Numbered from the stretch's first letter, positions 36,460-45,270 are shown. The stretch is DNA of 64,000 nt from Mumia xiangluensis (GCF_010994095.1 NZ_WJYO01000005.1:248001-312000); one strand, 5' to 3'. Made by a program: numbers and translations. Notes: generated by a model from the letters alone, not told the origin.

Positions 36460-37500
36460 CTAGCCGCGGGCGCTGGCCGCCGGGTGCAGACGGACCAGAC
36501 GAGCGGTGCTGCTCTCGTCCAGCTCGGCCAGGGCGTCGCGGGACTTGATGAAGTCCGAGAACGACTTGTACCCGAGCGACTTCTCGTTGAACGACGGGTC
36601 CATCCGCTTGATCTGGCTCTTGACCGCCGAGCTGTGCAGCCACTCGGCGTCGTCCTTCTCGTGGCCCAGCCGCAGTGCGCGCTCGAGCAGGCGGGTGGCG
36701 ACGTCCTGCGGGTCCTCGGGCTCGGGCTCGGGGGGCTCGTGCCCGGGCTCGGCGAAGACGGGGATCGTGGCCTTGGCGCGGCGGGTCGACTGCTTCGCCG
36801 GGGCGGGAGCGTCGTCGGGGTCGGCGGTGGCGTCGTCGTCCGGCACCGGCTCGGCGGCCTTCGCCGCGCGCTTCCGGGTGGTCTTCGCAGGCTTGTCCGC
36901 GGCCTTCTCCGCCAGCGGCGGTGGCGGCTCGACGCCGGGGAGCGCGTCGTAGGTGACCATCTCGTCGCACGCCGCAGCCAGGCTCTTGCTCGTCGATCCG
37001 GCGACGCCGACGCCGACGACGTACCGTCCGAGCCGCTTGCAGCGCTGCGCCAACGCGATGTAGTCGGAGTCGCCGGCGACGATCACCACGTGGGTCAGGT
37101 CCGGGAGGCGGAACATGTCCTCGACCGCGTCCACGGCCAGGCGGATGTCGGCGCCGTTCTTGCCGTACGCCGCCGCGGGGAACAGCTGGACGAGGTCGAC
37201 GGCCCGGCTGACGAGCTGCCCGCGGTAGTCGGCGTTGACCGGCGCCGACCAGTCGGCGTACGCGCGGGTGAGCACGAGGGTGCCGAACGAGGAGGCGAAG
37301 TCGATGACGGCGCCGACGTCGACGGTGGCTCGCGCGACCTTGTCGGCGTACTCGGGGTCGGCGGCGCGGTCGGCCGTCTCGAACGCGCGAGACTTGTCGC
37401 GCTGGAACGAGTGTCGGCCGTTCACCTGGTCGTACCGCGAGATCACGATGTTGTCGAAGTCGATGTAGACGGCGACGCGGGTGTCACCTGGCTCTGCCAT
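36460..37500 (-). CDS. NYN-domain protein with C-terminal LOTUS/OST-HTH domain
   Basis: The 346-residue product has an N-terminal NYN (PIN-like) nuclease domain (about 1-190). Its conserved acidic sites are DFDN (14-17) and [10 protein letters not shown], the usual metal ligands. A charged, Ala/Pro-rich linker (about 205-270) leads to a LOTUS/OST-HTH RNA-binding domain (about 272-335) with [46 protein letters not shown]. Proteins of this type are inferred to cleave or bind structured RNA. The start is ATG 37500, divergent from dapB. It sits upstream of cspA on the same strand, so an RNA-related pairing is possible. Confidence 0.87.
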   Translation of the reverse strand: MAEPGDTRVAVYIDFDNIVISRYDQVNGRHSFQRDKSRAFETADRAADPEYADKVARATVDVGAVIDFASSFGTLVLTRAYADWSAPVNADYRGQLVSRAVDLVQLFPAAAYGKNGADIRLAVDAVEDMFRLPDLTHVVIVAGDSDYIALAQRCKRLGRYVVGVGVAGSTSKSLAAACDEMVTYDALPGVEPPPPLAEKAADKPAKTTRKRAAKAAEPVPDDDATADPDDAPAPAKQSTRRAKATIPVFAEPGHEPPEPEPEDPQDVATRLLERALRLGHEKDDAEWLHSSAVKSQIKRMDPSFNEKSLGYKSFSDFIKSRDALAELDESSTARLVRLHPAASARG

Positions 37501-37582
37501 GCATGCTCTTTCCGATCGGGGAGGTGTGCGCTCCTGCCAGTCTGCCGGACCGGGCGCGAGCGTGGGTGGGATGATCGGGCGC

Positions 37583-38335
37583 ATGAGCGAGTTGAAGGTC
37601 GGCGTGCTGGGTGCCCGGGGGCGCATGGGTTCGGAGTCGGTGCGGGCGATCGAGGCCGCCGAAGGGTTGTCCCTGGTGGCCGCGCTCGACGCGGACGACG
37701 CGCTCGAGGGGCTGGTCGACGCGGGCGCGGAGGTCGTCGTCGACTTCACCAACCCCGCTGCCGTGATGGACAACCTGCGCTTCTGCGTCACGCACGGGAT
37801 CCACGCCGTCGTCGGGACGTCGGGGTTCGACGACGCCCGGATCGACGAGGTCCGCACGATCGCGGCGGAGTCACCCGAGGTCGGGGTGCTGATCGTCCCC
37901 AACTTCTCGATCGGGGCGGTGCTGATGATGCGGTTCGCGCAGATCGCTGCGCCGTACTTCGAGTCCGTCGAGATCGTCGAGCTCCACCACCCGGGCAAGG
38001 TCGACGCGCCGTCCGGCACGGCGACCCGTACGGCGGAGCTGATCGCCGAGGCGCGGCGGGAGGCGGGCACGGGGCCGAGCCCCGACGCCACCACGTCGGA
38101 CCCGCTGGGCGCGCGCGGCGCGGTGTTGGATGGCGTCCACGTCCACGCCGTACGGTCGCGGGGTCTCGTCGCGCACCAGGAGGTGCTGTTCGGCGACGTC
38201 GGCGAGACGCTCACCATCCGGCACGACTCGGTGCACCGGGAGTCGTTCATGCCGGGTGTCGTCGCCGGGGTGCGCGGTGTCGGCAGCCGCCCGGGCGTGA
38301 CGGTCGGCCTCGACGCCGTGCTCGGCCTCGCGTAG
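37583..38335 (+). CDS. dapB: 4-hydroxy-tetrahydrodipicolinate reductase
   Basis: DapB makes tetrahydrodipicolinate in the lysine/diaminopimelate pathway. The 250-residue product begins [18 protein letters not shown] with the nucleotide-binding GxxGxxG. It continues with [13 protein letters not shown] and the substrate motif [18 protein letters not shown] 37583 fits the conserved start; ATG 37571 (MIGR) is a possible alternative. dapA is 5 kb further on, split from it here by azlCD and thyA-folA. Confidence 0.95.
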   Translation: MSELKVGVLGARGRMGSESVRAIEAAEGLSLVAALDADDALEGLVDAGAEVVVDFTNPAAVMDNLRFCVTHGIHAVVGTSGFDDARIDEVRTIAAESPEVGVLIVPNFSIGAVLMMRFAQIAAPYFESVEIVELHHPGKVDAPSGTATRTAELIAEARREAGTGPSPDATTSDPLGARGAVLDGVHVHAVRSRGLVAHQEVLFGDVGETLTIRHDSVHRESFMPGVVAGVRGVGSRPGVTVGLDAVLGLA

Positions 38336-38382
38336 CAGCGCCGTACGCCTGCCCGCGCCCGCGCCGTACGCGCCGCCCGTCC

Positions 38383-38452
38383 CTGACACCGCCCGCCCCT
38401 GACGCCCCGGCGGTCCCTGACGCCCCGGCGGTCCCTGACGCCCCGGCGGTGA
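38383..38452 (+). repeat. 18-bp tandem repeat, three copies
   Basis: CTGACGCCCCGGCGGTCC occurs from 38399, 38417 and 38435, each 18 bp apart, with a degenerate copy before them at 38383. The last copy runs into the 82-bp repeat. Confidence 0.8.
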
Positions 38453-38682
38453 GTGTGGTCCCAGGCGGCGGTGCTCGGGTGGGACCAGGCTCACCGCGTG
38501 CGGGGTGGTGCGGGTGGTTCGAGTGCGGAGGTGAGTGTGGTCCCAGGCGGCGGTGCCTGGGTGGGATCAGGCTCACCGCGTGCGGGGTGGTGCGGGTGGT
38601 TCGAGTGCGGAGGTGAGTGTGGTCCCAGGCGGCGGTGCTCGGGTGGGACCAGGCTCACCGCGTGCGGGGTGGTGCGGGTGGG
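38449..38682. repeat. 82-bp hairpin-forming tandem repeat, about 2.8 copies
   Basis: Nearly identical units start at 38449, 38531 and 38613 (82-bp period); the third is cut short near 38682. Each holds an inverted repeat: GTGAG and TGGTCCCA on the left, TGGGACCA and CTCAC on the right. Copy 2 has TGGGATCA instead, which still pairs as RNA. The repeat lies in the convergent 379-bp gap between dapB and azlD. I see no gene in this gap; open frames through it are repetitive. Confidence 0.85.
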
Positions 38683-38714
38683 TGCGGCGCGCAGGGTGGT
38701 GCAGGGCGTGCGCG

Positions 38715-39014
38715 TCAGAGGAGGCGGACCAGGGCTGCGGCGAGCGCTGCGGCCCCCACCACCACGAGGAACGGCGCACGTGCGACCAGCAGCACGACGG
38801 CCACCCCGACTCCGACCACGCGGGCGTCGACGGCGAGCGCCTGGCCCGTCGCGAACACCTGTACGGCGACCAGCGCGCCCAGCAGGCCGACCGGGATCAG
38901 AGCGGCGATCCGCACGGTCAGCGGGTGCTCGAGCACCCGGTCGGGAACCGACAACCCGGCCAGCTTCAGCCCGTAGCAGGCGATCGAGGCACCGATCACG
39001 CCCCACCAGATCAC
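38715..39014 (-). CDS. azlD: AzlD-family branched-chain amino acid exporter subunit
   Basis: The 99-residue product is almost wholly hydrophobic, with four helices (about 3-20, 32-52, 63-80 and 82-98). It matches AzlD, the small partner of AzlC in export of branched-chain amino acids and analogues. The stop codons of azlC and the azlD ATG overlap (ATGA at 39011-39014). Confidence 0.85.
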   Translation of the reverse strand: MIWWGVIGASIACYGLKLAGLSVPDRVLEHPLTVRIAALIPVGLLGALVAVQVFATGQALAVDARVVGVGVAVVLLVARAPFLVVVGAAALAAALVRLL

Positions 39015-39814
39015 GACTCGGTCTCCTTGTCGCCTGCACCGCTCGGGTCGGGCGGGTCGTCAGGGTGGTGTCCGTGCCCGTGGTGGTGCGGCTCGGCAGG
39101 GTGCTCGAGCGAGTCGGTGATCTCCGCCTCCGACTCTCGTCGCGTCAGCCAGAGCCCGACCACGACCGCGACCGCACCACCGATGATGATCGGCGCACCC
39201 GCCGGGGTGAGCGGGACGGCGCCGATCGCGACCAGCGCACCGATCGCCGCGACGACGCGCTGCGGCCAGGCCGTCAGCCGGGGCCACAGCAGTGCGAGGA
39301 AAGCGGCGCCGACGGCGGCGTCCAGTCCGTACGTCCGGGGGTCGCCGAGGGCGTTGCCGGCGAGCGCGCCGACGAACGTCATGAGGTTCCAGAGGACGAA
39401 GATCGACGTGCCGGTCACGTAGAAGCCGATGCGGGCGTGCCGGTCGGACTCCCGCGCCACCCCCATCGCGGTCGACTCGTCGATGACCAGGTGGGCCGCG
39501 AGGAGGCGACGCCATCCGTGCACGCGCAGGCGGGGCGCCATGCCGAGCCCGTAGAACATGTTGCGGCTGCCCAGCAGGAACGCGGTCACACCGCCGGTCA
39601 GCGGGTTGCCGCCGGACGCGACGACGCCCGCGAACGCGAACTGCGACGCCCCGCTGAACATCAGCAGGGACAGCACGCAGGTCTGCGCCACCGTCAGCCC
39701 GGACGCCGTCCCGATCGCGCCGAACGAGATGCCGTACGCGCCAGTGGCGAGGCCGACCCCCAGCGAGTCGACCACGATGCTGCGATCGGTCGGCTCGGTC
39801 ACCTCAGGCGACAT
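39011..39814 (-). CDS. azlC: AzlC-family branched-chain amino acid exporter subunit
   Basis: The 267-residue product has about seven membrane helices beginning with DSLGVGLATGAYGISFGAIG, the motif LMFSGASQFAFAGVV and GSRNMFYGLGMAPRL. These are typical of AzlC (LIV-E family), which with AzlD exports leucine, isoleucine and valine. The C-terminal cytoplasmic tail is unusually rich in His (HHHGHGHH), suggesting possible metal binding. It overlaps the DUF2461 gene by a few bases. Confidence 0.9.
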   Translation of the reverse strand: MSPEVTEPTDRSIVVDSLGVGLATGAYGISFGAIGTASGLTVAQTCVLSLLMFSGASQFAFAGVVASGGNPLTGGVTAFLLGSRNMFYGLGMAPRLRVHGWRRLLAAHLVIDESTAMGVARESDRHARIGFYVTGTSIFVLWNLMTFVGALAGNALGDPRTYGLDAAVGAAFLALLWPRLTAWPQRVVAAIGALVAIGAVPLTPAGAPIIIGGAVAVVVGLWLTRRESEAEITDSLEHPAEPHHHGHGHHPDDPPDPSGAGDKETES

Positions 39815-40460
39815 GCTTGGCGTGCCAGTCGAGGAGCGGGGTCAGCGCACGCCAGTCGGCGGCGACACGCGTCGCGAGCGTGGGCGTGCTCATCCAGTCC
39901 GGAGTGCCGTACCACCGCATGAGGGTGAGCGTGTTGTGACGGAGAAGGTCGATCCGCGGGTGGTCCGCGGACCAGCCCCGTGGCTGCGTCTTGACGGTGT
40001 CGCCGCCGACCTCGAAGCCGCCGCGCTCGGCGCCGTCCAGGATCCGCTGGAGCGCCGCGCCCTTCCGTGCGTCGTCGACCGCCTGGCGGAACCGGTGCTT
40101 GCGCTCGGGGCTCGCCTCGTACCAGCCGGCTCCGACACGGATGCCGGACGCGTCGATCTGGACGTAGTAGCCGGTCGACGGCGCAGTGCCGACGAACGCG
40201 CCCTGGTGGGTCTTGTACGGCGTCTTGTCGGCGGCGAACCGGACGTCACGGTACGGACGGAACACCTTCGCGGCGCCGAACTCGTCTGCGAGCGCGTCGG
40301 TGAGCGCCAGCATCGGGCGGCGTACGAGGGCCTCGTAGTCGTCCTTGTGCGCCGTCCAGTACGACTTGGAGTTGTCGTCCTCGAGGTCCTCGTAGAAGTC
40401 GGCCGCGGCCACCGTGAAGCCGATCGGCCCGTGGCCCGGGCTGGGATGAGCCTCAGCCAT
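39804..40460 (-). CDS. DUF2461 family protein
   Basis: The 218-residue product matches the DUF2461 family: FTVAAADFYEDLEDDNSKSYWTAHKDDYEALVRRPM near the start, FRPYRDVRFAADKTPYKTHQGAFVG about 65-90 and the end LRHNTLTLMRWYGTPDWM. Function is unknown. ATG 40460 is chosen; GTG 40466 would add two residues. It overlaps the downstream azlC by 11 bases and the upstream GNAT by eight, so these form one operon. Confidence 0.85.
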   Translation of the reverse strand: MAEAHPSPGHGPIGFTVAAADFYEDLEDDNSKSYWTAHKDDYEALVRRPMLALTDALADEFGAAKVFRPYRDVRFAADKTPYKTHQGAFVGTAPSTGYYVQIDASGIRVGAGWYEASPERKHRFRQAVDDARKGAALQRILDGAERGGFEVGGDTVKTQPRGWSADHPRIDLLRHNTLTLMRWYGTPDWMSTPTLATRVAADWRALTPLLDWHAKHVA

Positions 40461-41007
40461 CGTCACCCACCAGCGTCGTGTGCAGCCGCACCTGCTTCAG
40501 CCGCACGGAGCCGTCGCCGACGGGGTCGACCTCGCGGTGAGCGCCATCCGCCTCCCAGCCCGTGCTGGCGACGAAGGCCCGCAGAGCGTCGTCGCGGGCG
40601 TCGAGCCACATGGTGGCCCGCGTGAACCGGTCGGCCCGAAGGGTGTCGGCGGCGGCCTGCAGCAGCCGCGAGCCGTGCCCCGTACGGCGGTGCTGCGGCG
40701 CCACGGTCAGCTCGCTGATCTCGCCGTCGACGATCGGGTCGGCGTCGTCGTCGGGGGAGGGGGAGGTGACCGCGAAGCCCCGGACCGTGCTGTGCTCCAG
40801 CGCCACCAGCACGCGGTTGCGGGCGTCGCCGGGCTTGTCGAGCGACGCGACCCACTTCGCGGCGAAGAGCTCGGGAACGATCTGCGCGAGGATCTCGGGC
40901 GGGAGGACGTCGGCGTAGCGGGCTCGCCAGGCGGCGGCCTGGAGGTCGGCGATGGCGTCGGCGTCGGCGCTCCACGCGACCCGGACGCTGGTGTCGGCAG
41001 TGGTCAC
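40453..41007 (-). CDS. GNAT-family N-acetyltransferase
   Basis: The 184-residue product is a single GNAT domain. It contains LQAAAWRARYADVLPPE at residues about 22-40, the strand ISELTVAPQHRRTGHGSRLLQAA with the CoA loop RRTGHG, and a C-terminal end LRAFVASTGWEADGAHREV. It resembles ribosomal-protein or small-molecule acetyltransferases; no substrate is assigned. GTG 41007 is the start. It is divergent from thyA. Confidence 0.88.
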   Translation of the reverse strand: MTTADTSVRVAWSADADAIADLQAAAWRARYADVLPPEILAQIVPELFAAKWVASLDKPGDARNRVLVALEHSTVRGFAVTSPSPDDDADPIVDGEISELTVAPQHRRTGHGSRLLQAAADTLRADRFTRATMWLDARDDALRAFVASTGWEADGAHREVDPVGDGSVRLKQVRLHTTLVGDDG

Positions 41008-41034
41008 GTCCTCGATTCTGTCAGGTGGGTGTCG

Positions 41035-41040
41035 TAGCGT
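41035..41040 (+). promoter_or_regulatory. -10 box (TAGCGT), thyA probably leaderless
   Basis: TAGCGT ends six bases before GTG 41047 with no Shine-Dalgarno between. Confidence 0.45.
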
Positions 41041-41046
41041 TGCCAC

Positions 41047-41859
41047 GTGCGCGCCTACCTCGACCTCGTCCAGCGGATCCTCGACGACGGCGTCCGCAAG
41101 GACGACCGCACCGGCACCGGCACGCTGAGCGTGTTCGGCCACCAGATGCGGTTCGACCTGCGCGAGGGCTTCCCGCTTGTCACCACCAAGAAGGTCCACG
41201 TGCGCTCCGTCGTGGCGGAGCTCCTCTGGTTCATCGCCGGCAGCACCAACACCGCCTACCTCAAGGAGCACGGCGTCTCGATCTGGGACGAGTGGGCCGA
41301 CGAGCAGGGCGAGCTGGGGCCGATCTACGGCTACCAGTGGCGCTCGTGGCCGACTCCCGACGGTCGGCACGTCGACCAGCTCCAGGGCGTCGTCGACGCG
41401 ATCATCGGCGACCCCGACTCCCGGCGCCACATCGTGAGCGCCTGGAACGTCTCCGACATCCCAGACATGGCGCTCGCGCCGTGCCACACGATGTTCCAGT
41501 TCTACGTCGCCCCTGGGGTCGACGGCGGGCCCGGGCGCCTGTCGTGCCAGCTCTACCAGCGCTCTGGAGACGTCTTCCTGGGGGTGCCGTTCAACATCGC
41601 CTCGTACGCCCTGCTGACGCACATGGTCGCCCAGGTGACGGGCCTCGAGGTCGGCGACTTCGTGCACACCCTCGGTGACGCCCACCTCTACACGAACCAC
41701 CTCGACCAGGCCCGCGAGCAGCTCGCTCGTACGCCGCGGCCACTCCCGCAGCTCGAGCTCGACCCGGGGGTGACCTCGATCGACGGCTTCACGCTCGACT
41801 CGGTCAAGATCACCGGGTACGACCCGCATCCCGCGATCAAGGCACCGATCGCGATCTGA
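41047..41859 (+). CDS. thyA: Thymidylate synthase (folate-dependent, ThyA)
   Basis: ThyA makes dTMP from dUMP with methylene-tetrahydrofolate. The 270-residue product starts [31 protein letters not shown] and has the catalytic Cys146 in [12 protein letters not shown], the phosphate-binding Arg in [20 protein letters not shown] and the terminal KAPIAI. It is not ThyX. The stop overlaps the start of folA, so the two folate enzymes are made together. The dapB-dapA neighbourhood often carries thyX in actinobacteria; here thyA takes that place. Confidence 0.97.
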   Translation: MRAYLDLVQRILDDGVRKDDRTGTGTLSVFGHQMRFDLREGFPLVTTKKVHVRSVVAELLWFIAGSTNTAYLKEHGVSIWDEWADEQGELGPIYGYQWRSWPTPDGRHVDQLQGVVDAIIGDPDSRRHIVSAWNVSDIPDMALAPCHTMFQFYVAPGVDGGPGRLSCQLYQRSGDVFLGVPFNIASYALLTHMVAQVTGLEVGDFVHTLGDAHLYTNHLDQAREQLARTPRPLPQLELDPGVTSIDGFTLDSVKITGYDPHPAIKAPIAI

Positions 41860-42398
41860 TGCCCGACGACCTCGAGCCCGGCCGTGGTGCCCCCCGCACG
41901 ACCGGCGGCCACCGCGCACGCATCACCCTCGTGGCCGCAGTCGGCTCCAACGGCGTGATCGGCCGCGACGGCGACCTCCCGTGGCCGCCCACGGGTGATC
42001 TCGCGCAGTTCAAGGCCCTGACGACGGGTCACGTCCTCGTCATGGGACGCACGACGTACGACTCGATCGGGCGGCCGCTGCCGCACCGCATCTCGGTCGT
42101 GGTGACCCGGCGGACGGGCTGGCAGGGACCTGACGAGGTCGTGGTCAGTCACGACGTCGACGGTGCGCTCGACCTCGCGTCGGAGCTCGATCCCGAGGTC
42201 TTCGTGATCGGCGGTGCGCAGATCTACGCCCAGACGCTGACGCGTGCCGACCGGCTCGTGCTGACCCACGTGGACCTTGCGCCCGAGGGGGACGTGTGGT
42301 TCCCCGAGGTCGACTGGAGCCAGTGGCGCGAGGTCGATGCCGTGCCCTACGACGGCTACCGCATCGCGACGTACGACCGCATCCGTTCCCGCGACTGA
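41859..42398 (+). CDS. folA: Dihydrofolate reductase
   Basis: DHFR recycles the dihydrofolate produced by ThyA. The 179-residue product has an N-terminal extension of about 20 polar residues and then ITLVAAVGSNGVIGRDGDLPWPPTGDLAQFKALT, the active-site acid in DLAQFKALT, VLVMGRTTYDSIG and VFVIGGAQIY. It overlaps thyA by one base and is closed by the hairpin at 42496-42535. Confidence 0.96.
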   Translation: MPDDLEPGRGAPRTTGGHRARITLVAAVGSNGVIGRDGDLPWPPTGDLAQFKALTTGHVLVMGRTTYDSIGRPLPHRISVVVTRRTGWQGPDEVVVSHDVDGALDLASELDPEVFVIGGAQIYAQTLTRADRLVLTHVDLAPEGDVWFPEVDWSQWREVDAVPYDGYRIATYDRIRSRD

Positions 42399-42421
42399 GC
42401 GGTGTGAAGGCCGGGATCGCG

Positions 42422-42439
42422 ATGTGATCCAGATCACAT
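42422..42439. promoter_or_regulatory. CRP/GlxR-type binding site
   Basis: TGTGATCCAGATCACA at 42423-42438 fits the CRP/GlxR consensus TGTGA-N6-TCACA exactly and extends to an 18-bp palindrome (ATGTGATC, CA, GATCACAT). It lies 24 bases after the folA stop and upstream of a 15-bp hairpin. Confidence 0.65.
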
Positions 42440-42535
42440 GAGACATTCGTGTGAGGGGTGTAACACCCGGCGGACGACGAACGATGTAACCCGTGTCCCG
42501 GTCCTGTCCGGGCCCCCGAACGGACAGGACCGGGA
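42440..42535 (+). ncRNA. Possible small RNA between the CRP-type site and a strong hairpin
   Basis: Between the CRP/GlxR-type palindrome and the hairpin at 42496-42535 is a short segment without a gene, containing GGGTGTAACACCC at 42456-42468. Activator site, short segment and terminator make up the layout of a small RNA gene. No -10 box is certain and the hairpin may simply end folA, so this is a tentative call. Confidence 0.2.
42496..42535 (+). terminator. Strong hairpin upstream of dapA, likely thyA-folA terminator
   Basis: Perfect 15-base arms (TCCCGGTCCTGTCCG at 42496-42510, complement at 42521-42535) flank a 10-base loop, followed by TCTTCC. Confidence 0.7.
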
Positions 42536-42605
42536 TCTTCCATGTCCGGCTCCGGGCGCTGCGCCACCCGTGTGTGGCGGCCGAACCCCCGCGGCACGCA
42601 AGCGG

Positions 42606-42611
42606 TAGCGT
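42606..42611 (+). promoter_or_regulatory. -10 box (TAGCGT), dapA probably leaderless
   Basis: TAGCGT ends seven bases before ATG 42619 without a Shine-Dalgarno sequence. Confidence 0.45.
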
Positions 42612-42618
42612 GGACTCC

Positions 42619-43536
42619 ATGACCTCACCGCTCGCAACACCGGCGGCGCCGTTCGGCCGGGTGCTGACCGCCATGGTGACGCCCTTCACGACCGACGGCG
42701 ACCTCGATCTCGACGCCGCGGCGAAGCTGGCGACCCACCTTGTCGACGAAGGCTCCGACGGCATCGTCGTCAGCGGTACGACGGGCGAGTCACCGACCAC
42801 CAACCCCGACGAGGACGGGCGGCTCCTCGCCGCGGTGCTCGAGGCCGTCGGTGGACGCGCCTCGGTGGTGGCGGGCGTCGGCAACAACGACACGCAGGCC
42901 TCCGCACGTCTGGCGCGGCAGGCTGCGGCCGAGGGCGCGCACGGGATGCTCCTGGTCTCGCCGTACTACAACAAGCCCCCGCAGGCGGGCCTCGTCCGCC
43001 ACTTCACGACCGTCGCCGACGCGGGCGGTGGCGTGCCGGTCATGCTGTACGACATCCCTGGCCGAGCAGTGGTCCGGATCGCCCCCGAGACGTACGAGAC
43101 GATCGCCCAGCACGAGGCGGTCGTCGCCGTGAAGGACGCCGTCGGCGACCTCGCCTCCGGCTCACGCCTCATGCGGGAGACCGGTCTGGCGTGGTACTCG
43201 GGCGACGACCCGCTCAACCTCGCCTGGCTCGCGTACGGCGCCGCCGGCGTCGTCTCGGTCGTCAGCCACGTCGCGGCCGCGCAGTACGCGTCGATGGTGC
43301 AGGCCGTCGACGAGGGCCGCATCCGCGACGCCCGGGCGATCAACGACGAGCTCCTCGACGTCGTCGGCGCGATCATGTCGCCGACCTCGCAAGGAGCCAT
43401 CATGGCGAAGGCAGCGATGCAGCTGCTCGGCATCATCGACAACCGAACCACGCGATCCCCGTACGTGGACGCGACCGACGAGCAGGTGGCCGGACTGGCA
43501 CGCGTGCTGCGTGACGCCGCCCTGCTGAAGGACTGA
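42619..43536 (+). CDS. dapA: 4-hydroxy-tetrahydrodipicolinate synthase
   Basis: DapA condenses pyruvate and aspartate semialdehyde in lysine/diaminopimelate synthesis. The 305-residue product starts MTSPLATPAAPFGRVLTAMVTPF and has SGTTGESPTT, the catalytic tyrosine in SPYYNKPPQAGL and the Schiff-base Lys172 in VAVKDAVGD. The stop is four bases before rnj. Confidence 0.96.
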   Translation: MTSPLATPAAPFGRVLTAMVTPFTTDGDLDLDAAAKLATHLVDEGSDGIVVSGTTGESPTTNPDEDGRLLAAVLEAVGGRASVVAGVGNNDTQASARLARQAAAEGAHGMLLVSPYYNKPPQAGLVRHFTTVADAGGGVPVMLYDIPGRAVVRIAPETYETIAQHEAVVAVKDAVGDLASGSRLMRETGLAWYSGDDPLNLAWLAYGAAGVVSVVSHVAAAQYASMVQAVDEGRIRDARAINDELLDVVGAIMSPTSQGAIMAKAAMQLLGIIDNRTTRSPYVDATDEQVAGLARVLRDAALLKD

Positions 43537-43539
43537 TAC

Positions 43540-45231
43540 ATGAGCCATCCGCACCCCGAGCTCGGCGCACCCCCGGAGCTTCCCACCGACGGACTCCGCG
43601 TCATCGCCCTCGGCGGCCTCGGCGAGATCGGTCGCAACATGACCGTCTTCGAGCACGCCGGCAAGCTCCTCATCGTGGACTGCGGTGTCCTCTTCCCCGA
43701 GGACCACCAGCCCGGTGTCGACCTGATCCTCCCCGACTTCGCGCCGATCCGGGACCGGCTCGACGACATCGTCGCGATCGTGCTGACGCACGGTCACGAG
43801 GATCACATCGGCGGCGTCCCGTACCTCCTCCGCGAGCGTGGCAACATCCCGCTCGTCGGGTCCAAGCTGACGCTCGCGCTGGTCGACTCCAAGCTGCGCG
43901 AGCACCGGCTGAAGGACGTCCCCAAGTACGTCGTCGCCGAGGACGAGACCCTCGCGCTCGCGCCGTTCGACCTCGAGTTCGTGGCGGTCAACCACTCGAT
44001 CCCCGATGCGCTCGCCGTGGCGATCCGCACCGAGGCCGGCCTGGTGATCCACACCGGCGACTTCAAGATGGACCAGCTGCCCCTCGACGGCCGGATCACC
44101 GACCTGCGAGCGTTCGCGCGGCTCGGCGAGGAGGGTGTGGACCTGTTCCTCACCGACTCGACCAACGCCGACGTCCCGGGCTTCACGACCACCGAGCGGG
44201 AGATCGCGCCGGTGCTGGACCGCGTGTTCGCGCAGAGCCAGAAGCGGATCATCACCGCCTGCTTCGCCTCGCACATGCACCGTGTGCAGCAGATCATCGA
44301 CGCGGCGGTGAAGCACGGTCGCAAGGTCGCCTACATCGGGCGCTCGATGGTCCGCAACATGCAGATCGCCCGCGAGCTCGGCTACCTGCACGTGCCGGAC
44401 GGTGTGGTTGTCGACGGCCGCAAGATCTCCGAGTACCGTCCCGAGGAGCTCGTGCTCGTCTCGACCGGGTCTCAGGGCGAGCCGATGGCCGCGCTGTCGC
44501 GGATCGCCGCGAACTCGCACGACTCCGTCCGCATCGAGCCCGGCGACACCGTCGTGCTGGCGAGCTCGCTGATCCCGGGCAACGAGAACGCCGTCTACCG
44601 CGTGATCGACGGACTGACGCGCCTCGGCGCCAACGTCGTCCACAAGGGCAACGCGCTCGTGCACGTGTCCGGTCACGCGTCTGCCGGCGAGCTGCTGTAC
44701 TGCTACAACATCGTGAAGCCGAGCAACGTCATGCCCGTGCACGGCGAGACCCGGCACCTGCACGCCAACGCCAAGCTCGCCCGCGCCACGGGCGTCGAGG
44801 CTGATCGCGTCGTCATCGCCGAGGACGGGTTCGTCGTGGACCTGGTCGACGGTCGCGCGCGTGTCACCGGCAAGGTCGACTGCGGCTACGTGTACGTCGA
44901 CGGCTCGTCGGTCGGCGACATCACGGAGTCGGAGCTCAAGGACCGCCGGATCCTCGGCGACGAGGGCTTCATCTCGGTCATCGTCGTCATCGACTCGCAG
45001 ACCGGCAAGCTGGTCAGCGGGCCCGAGATCCAGGCCCGCGGCTTCGCCGAGGACGACTCGGTGTTCGGTGAGATCAAGCCGCAGATCGAGCAGGCGCTCG
45101 CGAACGCGGTCGGCGACGGCACGTACGACACGCACCAGCTGCAGCAGGTCATCCGCCGTACGGTCGGTCGCTGGGTATCCGGCGCGCACCGCCGGCGCCC
45201 GATGATCGTGCCCGTCGTCCTGGAGGCGTAG
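43540..45231 (+). CDS. rnj: Ribonuclease J
   Basis: RNase J is an endo- and 5'-3' exoribonuclease of the metallo-beta-lactamase/beta-CASP group. The 563-residue product has the zinc motif HGHEDH (84-89) in LTHGHEDHIGG, HTGDFKMD and the beta-CASP motif HVSGHASAGELL. The C-terminal domain follows, ending HRRRPMIVPVVLEA. It follows dapA directly, the common actinobacterial order. A perfect hairpin lies nine bases after its stop. Confidence 0.97.
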   Translation: MSHPHPELGAPPELPTDGLRVIALGGLGEIGRNMTVFEHAGKLLIVDCGVLFPEDHQPGVDLILPDFAPIRDRLDDIVAIVLTHGHEDHIGGVPYLLRERGNIPLVGSKLTLALVDSKLREHRLKDVPKYVVAEDETLALAPFDLEFVAVNHSIPDALAVAIRTEAGLVIHTGDFKMDQLPLDGRITDLRAFARLGEEGVDLFLTDSTNADVPGFTTTEREIAPVLDRVFAQSQKRIITACFASHMHRVQQIIDAAVKHGRKVAYIGRSMVRNMQIARELGYLHVPDGVVVDGRKISEYRPEELVLVSTGSQGEPMAALSRIAANSHDSVRIEPGDTVVLASSLIPGNENAVYRVIDGLTRLGANVVHKGNALVHVSGHASAGELLYCYNIVKPSNVMPVHGETRHLHANAKLARATGVEADRVVIAEDGFVVDLVDGRARVTGKVDCGYVYVDGSSVGDITESELKDRRILGDEGFISVIVVIDSQTGKLVSGPEIQARGFAEDDSVFGEIKPQIEQALANAVGDGTYDTHQLQQVIRRTVGRWVSGAHRRRPMIVPVVLEA

Positions 45232-45240
45232 CCGCTCCGG

Positions 45241-45270
45241 TGGTCGAGCAGGGCGAGCCCTGCTCGACCA
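45241..45270. repeat. REP-like perfect hairpin after rnj
   Basis: TGGTCGAGCAGGGC (45241-45254) and its exact complement (45257-45270) are separated only by GA. It probably terminates rnj. GGTCGAG-type sequences like this recur at 50384-50412 and 61611-61638. Confidence 0.65.

Noticed and set aside
38336-38714. Open frames reading through the 82-bp repeats (PPEHRRLGPHS-type peptides)
   Set aside because: The 82-bp period is not a multiple of three, so the frame changes from copy to copy. The peptides have no homology that I recognise.
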